Shown piece after piece: positions 48,711 to 64,000 of a stretch of 64,000 nucleotides of DNA. The notes under the pieces were generated by a model, which did not search any database, had not been told where the DNA came from, and saw only the letters and a program-made list of their open reading frames with translations. Made by a program: the position numbers and the translations under genes. Position 1 is the stretch's first letter; every line of letters starts with the position of its first letter. Source of the DNA: Nymphaea colorata (taxonomy: Eukaryota; Streptophyta; Magnoliopsida; Nymphaeales; Nymphaeaceae); NCBI RefSeq assembly GCF_008831285.2, contig NC_045149.1, forward strand, positions 15,588,578-15,652,577. Direction: 5' to 3'.

Positions 48711-51700
48711 CACATAAAGATGCATGTGTGTTAAGGGAAGTAAATTATAACACTCCAAAACTTCAATCATGTATTATTGAAGGTTGCAAGGAACATTGAA
48801 GGGCTTATAAAGAGATTTGCTTTCGTCCATTTTTTTAAGTTAAAACCAAAACTTTTAAGAGGCCGGTTAGAAAGCGGAATCGTTGTCTAACAAACATCCA
48901 CACGCTGTACCAAAGAAACTTTAAAAGTATAGGGCTCGAGAATTTGCGTGCAACAAACAAACTTATGATTAGCCAAACTTTCAAATTAACCAGTCCATTT
49001 TTTTTTTCTCCAAAGACACAGTTCGAATATTAATATATTTCATGCAGACCGTCTTAAGTTCAACATTTAGCCAACCGGTCCACCTAAGGTGTGGACTTCA
49101 TTGTAATTGCCGAAGGCATCCAGATCCGAACCGTCGGCTGCCAAAGATAGACGCTCATGCCGTAGCCGCATAAGTGATGAAAAAGCACGTCTCTCACTGA
49201 ATCGCTTCCCTCAATATACTTTTTGGCAAACATGCCTCACGAAGGCAATGATGACCACATGCACGTAGTGGCACTCCGGTAATAAAAGCAGAAAAAAGGA
49301 AATAGTGAGATGATAGGAAGGGAATAGAGGAAAGAGAGAACAAAGGGTGGGGCAAAAGAAAAAAAAAATGAAAGAAGAAATGTCGTTAGGTTAAGAAGTG
49401 TGGTCTTGGTTTGGATTCGGGAAGGTGGTGGCTGGTGAGGCATTGCCTTCTTCGAAGGCTCAAACCCCAATGGCCTCAACTCTATCAATATGTGAGAGAA
49501 TGTGGTCCCTTAGCCAAACCCAACAAGAAACAGAGCTCCAAGGTCCCCCCTGGCCCTCCAAGCACTTCCCCTTCAACTTCAAGGTTTGAGGGAACCTTGT
49601 CCTAAGTTAGGTAACAGACGTTCTTTCTCTCTTAAATTGAAGGTTTTTCTTTGAGATATTATTTTATTGTTTATCTCATCTGGTGAGTACGTATGGGCAT
49701 GGGCCAAGAGTCTTTTTCTGTGCTGGCCTGGTGCATGCGTTAAGGTGCTAATCATGTGATGCTTGAAGGGCACCCTGTTGTTTAACTGTAATTTTTATTA
49801 TACCGCATTGATATCGATTCTGTTTCTTCTTTTTTTCTGCTTTCTTGATTCTGACGTTTTCTCTGGTTGTGTCTTGCGGTTCCTTTTTTAGGTTTCAGGC
49901 AATTGTGTTTTGTACGATCGGAACTTGGGCTTAATATTCTCATGTTTGTTGATGACTAAGGCATATGGATGGTTAGTCTTTTAAATACCAAGTTTATGTT
50001 TAATGGGTAGATAGTAATATTGCAGATTTCCATGTCCTGAGGCTAATGGCCTCTTGATAGTTTCTCTCTCTGTCTTTCTTTTTTCCATTCCCTCACAGGA
50101 AATACAAAGGGTTGGGTTTTTTCATGGTGGGGAATTAGGGTGAGATCTGCTCAAGTGCTGCTTTCTGTTAGGTTTCTAGTAATAATATTATTAACTTTTG
50201 CACACTTCGGTGTTCTTTTTCCTCTCCGCGTTGTCTCCCCTTTTCTCTTTTGACATTTTGTAGCCCTGATCGCGTTTGAGGCCAACCATAATCGTGAAAA
50301 AACATGAAAGCATAATTCTGAATGAATCACTTCCTAACGTTTTGAAGGTACCCGATTTCTTTTTATTTTTTCCGGAAAGGAAAGATACCAAAACAGCAAC
50401 AATTGGGAACAGCTGTCTAACGAGTTGGAGCGGTGGTGTGCGCAAGAACAGGTGAGTTTATGATTCATGTAAAATATTTGACCGTATTTGTTGTTCTGGG
50501 ATTCTTGATGTTCTTGAGATACCGTATTGTTGCACACGTAATTGTCTGACTTGGTTATGGACATGCGCTGCTTCTGAATTGAATGGTTTTCCTCTCTCGA
50601 TAAGGAACCACAAACGGAAAAAAAGAATTGGAGTTATCTGTGATTATCTGCGATTGATAGATCTATAAGGGATCTTCTCTTGAGATTTTGGTCCTGCTGT
50701 TATGATGGGTTCTGTAATTCTTAACTTGTCTAGCATTAGATTCTTGGTAGCTTTCCAGTCTCTACAGCCACATCAACCTTGATGGTTAATCTGGTTCTTG
50801 TTAGTGGAGAAAGTACAACTTATATATATCTACGATTCCAGATCTTGATACGTGACCAATTCTTCTGTGTATGATAATTTTAAGGCAGATCCATTGAACG
50901 AGCTACTATATTCTTATCTTTGTTCTGGTCCTCGTTTTCCCATCTCTTCTAAACCACGAACTTGTCAAAATTACTTTGACTAAAACATTGTTTCATCTCC
51001 TTCCTGCTACATGCGTTGGGGCACAAAGATCTTCTCTCTTAAATACTCCATAAGATAATGATTTTGGGGCTTTATGTCATGGTGTTGCAAGAAAGGATGC
51101 AAATTTTACTGTTGTTTTAGAATCTGCTTGGCTTTTAAAAGTACAGTTGATGCTTCAGATAGATAAATTATATTAGGTGCACAAACTTCAGTCTGACAAA
51201 TTGGAGATAGTCGGTCCACATGTACATCGGTATCATTTATTTAAGATCTTGTCTTATCTTGCAAAGGTAGGTAAGTGCTAAACGTCTTACATGTTCATTA
51301 AATTGTTGATCCTTGGTTTATGCGGACAAGCCAAATTGCATTGTGAATGGATTTGTGTGCTATGTGATATCTCCATTGCATAGGTATTATCGTCAAAGTT
51401 AGAGTCATTGACATCTTATTCATGTATGCTAATCAGTAATGCTGCAAATTTTCTGTTCGTTGGTCTATGCTAGATACTGTCCTCTCTTCCTATCCATGGC
51501 AAGTCTTCCTCCCACATTTTGCACAAGGGCCTCCTTAGGCATCTCACTGGGAGAAGATTATTGCATACTTGTCATGGAAGAACAGATACTGATCTACGAA
51601 TAGCTAGCCTGTAAACCAGTGCCTAAAGGACTTAAGTAACCTGATAGGGAAATGGGCAATCACGTAGGTTCTAGCACATCATGATGCCCAAACGGGGTAA

Positions 51701-52775
51701 GGCTTCTCTTTGTCAGTTGGGCCTAAACACCTCAATGTAGAAGAATAAGGTGAAGGCTTCCCTTGCTCAACCAGGCATCCTTTTGTATTGTGGTTTCAGT
51801 TTTCTGGTGATGCCCTTAATTTTTCTCTTCTTACACATTAAGATGATCCAATTAATTTTTTTTATTAAACAAAACTATCTATATCACATCCATAGAATTC
51901 TTTTGAGTTTTGACTATTTAGTCACTTTATCAGATGGTCTTGGGGGGTGTATCAGAGCACACTAGAACTTAGGACACAGCGTGCAATTAGGCTGTGTTAT
52001 AAGAGAGAGAGAGTGTGTGTTTTTATGTGTGCTCGCATGCATGTGTTTTTGTGTATGGATTTGTGGCATGCATGCATTTGTATATGTGTACATGTGTATA
52101 CCCACAATTGCATACATGCATACATACACATGCACATACATCCCACCTGTTTGTTCTGTTTTGATGGTTTCAAAATGTATGTGTATATCTATGTATATGT
52201 CTATTTCTGGCTTAATCATTTCTAAAAGATGAAAAAATAAAAATAAAAGGGTAATGGATGCCTTGTTCTTTTGCATATATATGTTTAAATTCTTAAGCCA
52301 AATAGAAATTTTGTTAGTTCCACTTTGTCTCTTCAGCTTTCCTGTCAACAAATGTAAATCATGCTTTAGAACCACCTGATAACATTTTATCATTTTATGT
52401 GAATTCCCAAAGATAGGTTGTTTTGTTTTTGTAGCCGTAAACATCATCTATTGCCTTGTTGCATTTTGTGCCGCTTCAGAACAGAGTACTTTTGGTTTTG
52501 GTTGGATACCTGCTGGCAAGATCTGTGCCTTGATGACAAATGTTACATTTGTTTTTCTTTTGATGCTTTAACATCAATGACTTTTTATGGACATCAAATT
52601 GATTTTACTGCTGCATGCTTGGATTTTGTACTACAGTTGCTTTCAATTGCTAATATAATTATAGATGTTATTCTACTGAGAAATAAACTCCAAAATTTTT
52701 TCTTATTAGATACCGAACTGTAGATTATTTTCTGTGCAATAATCATGTTTTCTCTTTCCCTCAATGACAGTTGTA
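48711..52775 (+). promoter_or_regulatory. Upstream region and probable 5' leader of the demethylase gene
   Basis: The demethylase start codon lies five bases after a good acceptor (pyrimidine tract ending GACAG at 52770), so a non-coding leader exon is probably spliced onto it from upstream. Candidate donors include CAG|GTGAGT at 50450/50451. The GC-richer stretch at 49390-49600 may be the leader exon. A TG/CATG-rich microsatellite-like zone spans about 52000-52200. No separate gene is supported. Confidence 0.45.
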
Positions 52776-63129
<10,354 letters not shown>

Positions 63130-64000
63130 TGCCTCACCTTCGTGCACTTGAGCTCTTTCTCTCTCTCTCTCTCTCTCTCTCATCATTTTTTTGTGACGCA
63201 AGTCCGTGGTGATTTGATATGACTAAATTAGGAGCTGCAGTTGATATTTGTCCAAATGTACAAATGACGAGTAAATGTGTCAATATGAGGTTCATTTTAG
63301 CCTCCTCCCCTTCTCTCTCTCTCACACGCACACGGCTAATACATGTTTTCTGACAGGCAGGGAGTCTCAAAGAGTGGAAATCAGGCCACAATGTAAGGTT
63401 CTCTATTTGTCATGCAAAATTCCACCACTCGGTCAGACTAGGCATTTTTCGGGTGGCTTTTCAGCCACTTCTTCTATGTGTCTTTATGCATGTCCTTTGG
63501 AGCTTGAAGGGACACCAAGTTACCTAATCATACTTCAGCCTCCTTCTCTTTAGTCTTTTACCTTATGAGGGCATAGCCATTGTCGAAGGAGTCTTTTTAC
63601 TCGTCTCTGCTCAAAATGCTAGTCCTCCGTTTAACCAGATGTTTGGACATGTTTCATCATTCTTGGCATGCAATCATGTTGTAGATGTTTCTGGTGAGGT
63701 TGTATACTAATTGAACCCAGTATAATAAAATGCATCAGAAGTCGGTCTCCAAATTGAATCAGGTAGCACTTAAACTTGACAAAATACCAAACCACTTGCC
63801 GCCCTAATTTCTTGGTTCGGATTTAGATCTGATTTAGTTATATCATGTTAGCGGTTCAGACATGAGAATCTCGCTATTCCCACAGGCTTAAGTAGCTTGT
63901 CCTTAGCCGGGCAGATCCAAATACATCCAGGTACAAGCACACGCACACGCATCGAAGGCAGGGTTTCCAATCCATTTGCGTTTCAACTTGAGTCTTGACC
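63130..64000 (+). other. Demethylase 3' UTR and downstream DNA
   Basis: A (TC)n tract lies at 63153-63181 just after the stop, and another CT/CA tract at about 63309-63332. An AATAAA-like signal (TATAATAAAATG) lies at about 63720-63731 and could mark the transcript end. No further gene is visible before the window ends. Confidence 0.5.

Noticed and set aside
51962-52447. A 161-codon open frame on the minus strand
   Set aside because: It runs through TG/CATG simple repeats upstream of the demethylase, has a repeat-driven composition (histidine, threonine, tyrosine) and matches no family; it is an accidental frame.

Overview
The window is nuclear DNA of a flowering plant. Its genes carry many GT-AG introns, the intergenic DNA is AT-rich, microsatellites and small DNA transposons are frequent, and every recognisable protein is a plant housekeeping or chromatin protein. 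I cannot name the species. Five protein-coding genes were built exon by exon from splice signals, unbroken reading phase and family resemblance: (1) exportin-4 (+, 5' end outside the window, last stop at 14979); (2) the complex I subunit GRIM-19/NDUFA13 (-, 16813-19676); (3) a PMT8-like Golgi methyltransferase (+, 22594-29352); (4) an RBM42-like single-RRM protein (-, 30773-35984); (5) an STK19/WHR1 homologue (+, 37004-43020). A sixth gene, a JMJ14/JMJ703-type H3K4 demethylase (+, 52776-63129), follows a gene-poor interval of about 9.7 kb.

Layout. Exportin-4 fills the first 15 kb with 27 visible exons. Its introns hold two 222-bp solo LTRs of one family, a 647-bp hAT-like element, an old MITE, and a 93-bp tandem duplication that copies part of an exon together with its donor splice site. 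GRIM-19 and PMT are divergent with about 2.9 kb between their start codons. PMT and the RBM42-like gene converge. The RBM42-like gene and STK19 are head to head, about 1 kb apart. The RBM42-like gene carries two more hAT-like elements in its introns, and its penultimate exon has an in-frame TAG although the sequence beyond it is still conserved. The interval 43-52.8 kb holds tandem repeats, a degenerate hAT-like fragment and probably the 5' leader of the demethylase gene. The demethylase's 2.7-kb intron carries an 840-bp hAT-like element that has captured a piece of a plastid-lipid-associated (PAP/fibrillin) gene.

The genes do not form a pathway; they are unrelated functions (nuclear transport, respiration, cell-wall methylation, RNA binding, DNA repair, histone demethylation). 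The unusual content is mainly the mobile layer: four non-autonomous hAT-like families, each with a perfect 8-bp target duplication and none with a transposase, all with short-motif arrays near their ends. Two host-gene changes also stand out: the duplicated splice donor in exportin-4 and the nonsense codon in the RBM42-like gene. No CRISPR array, rRNA or convincing tRNA was seen.
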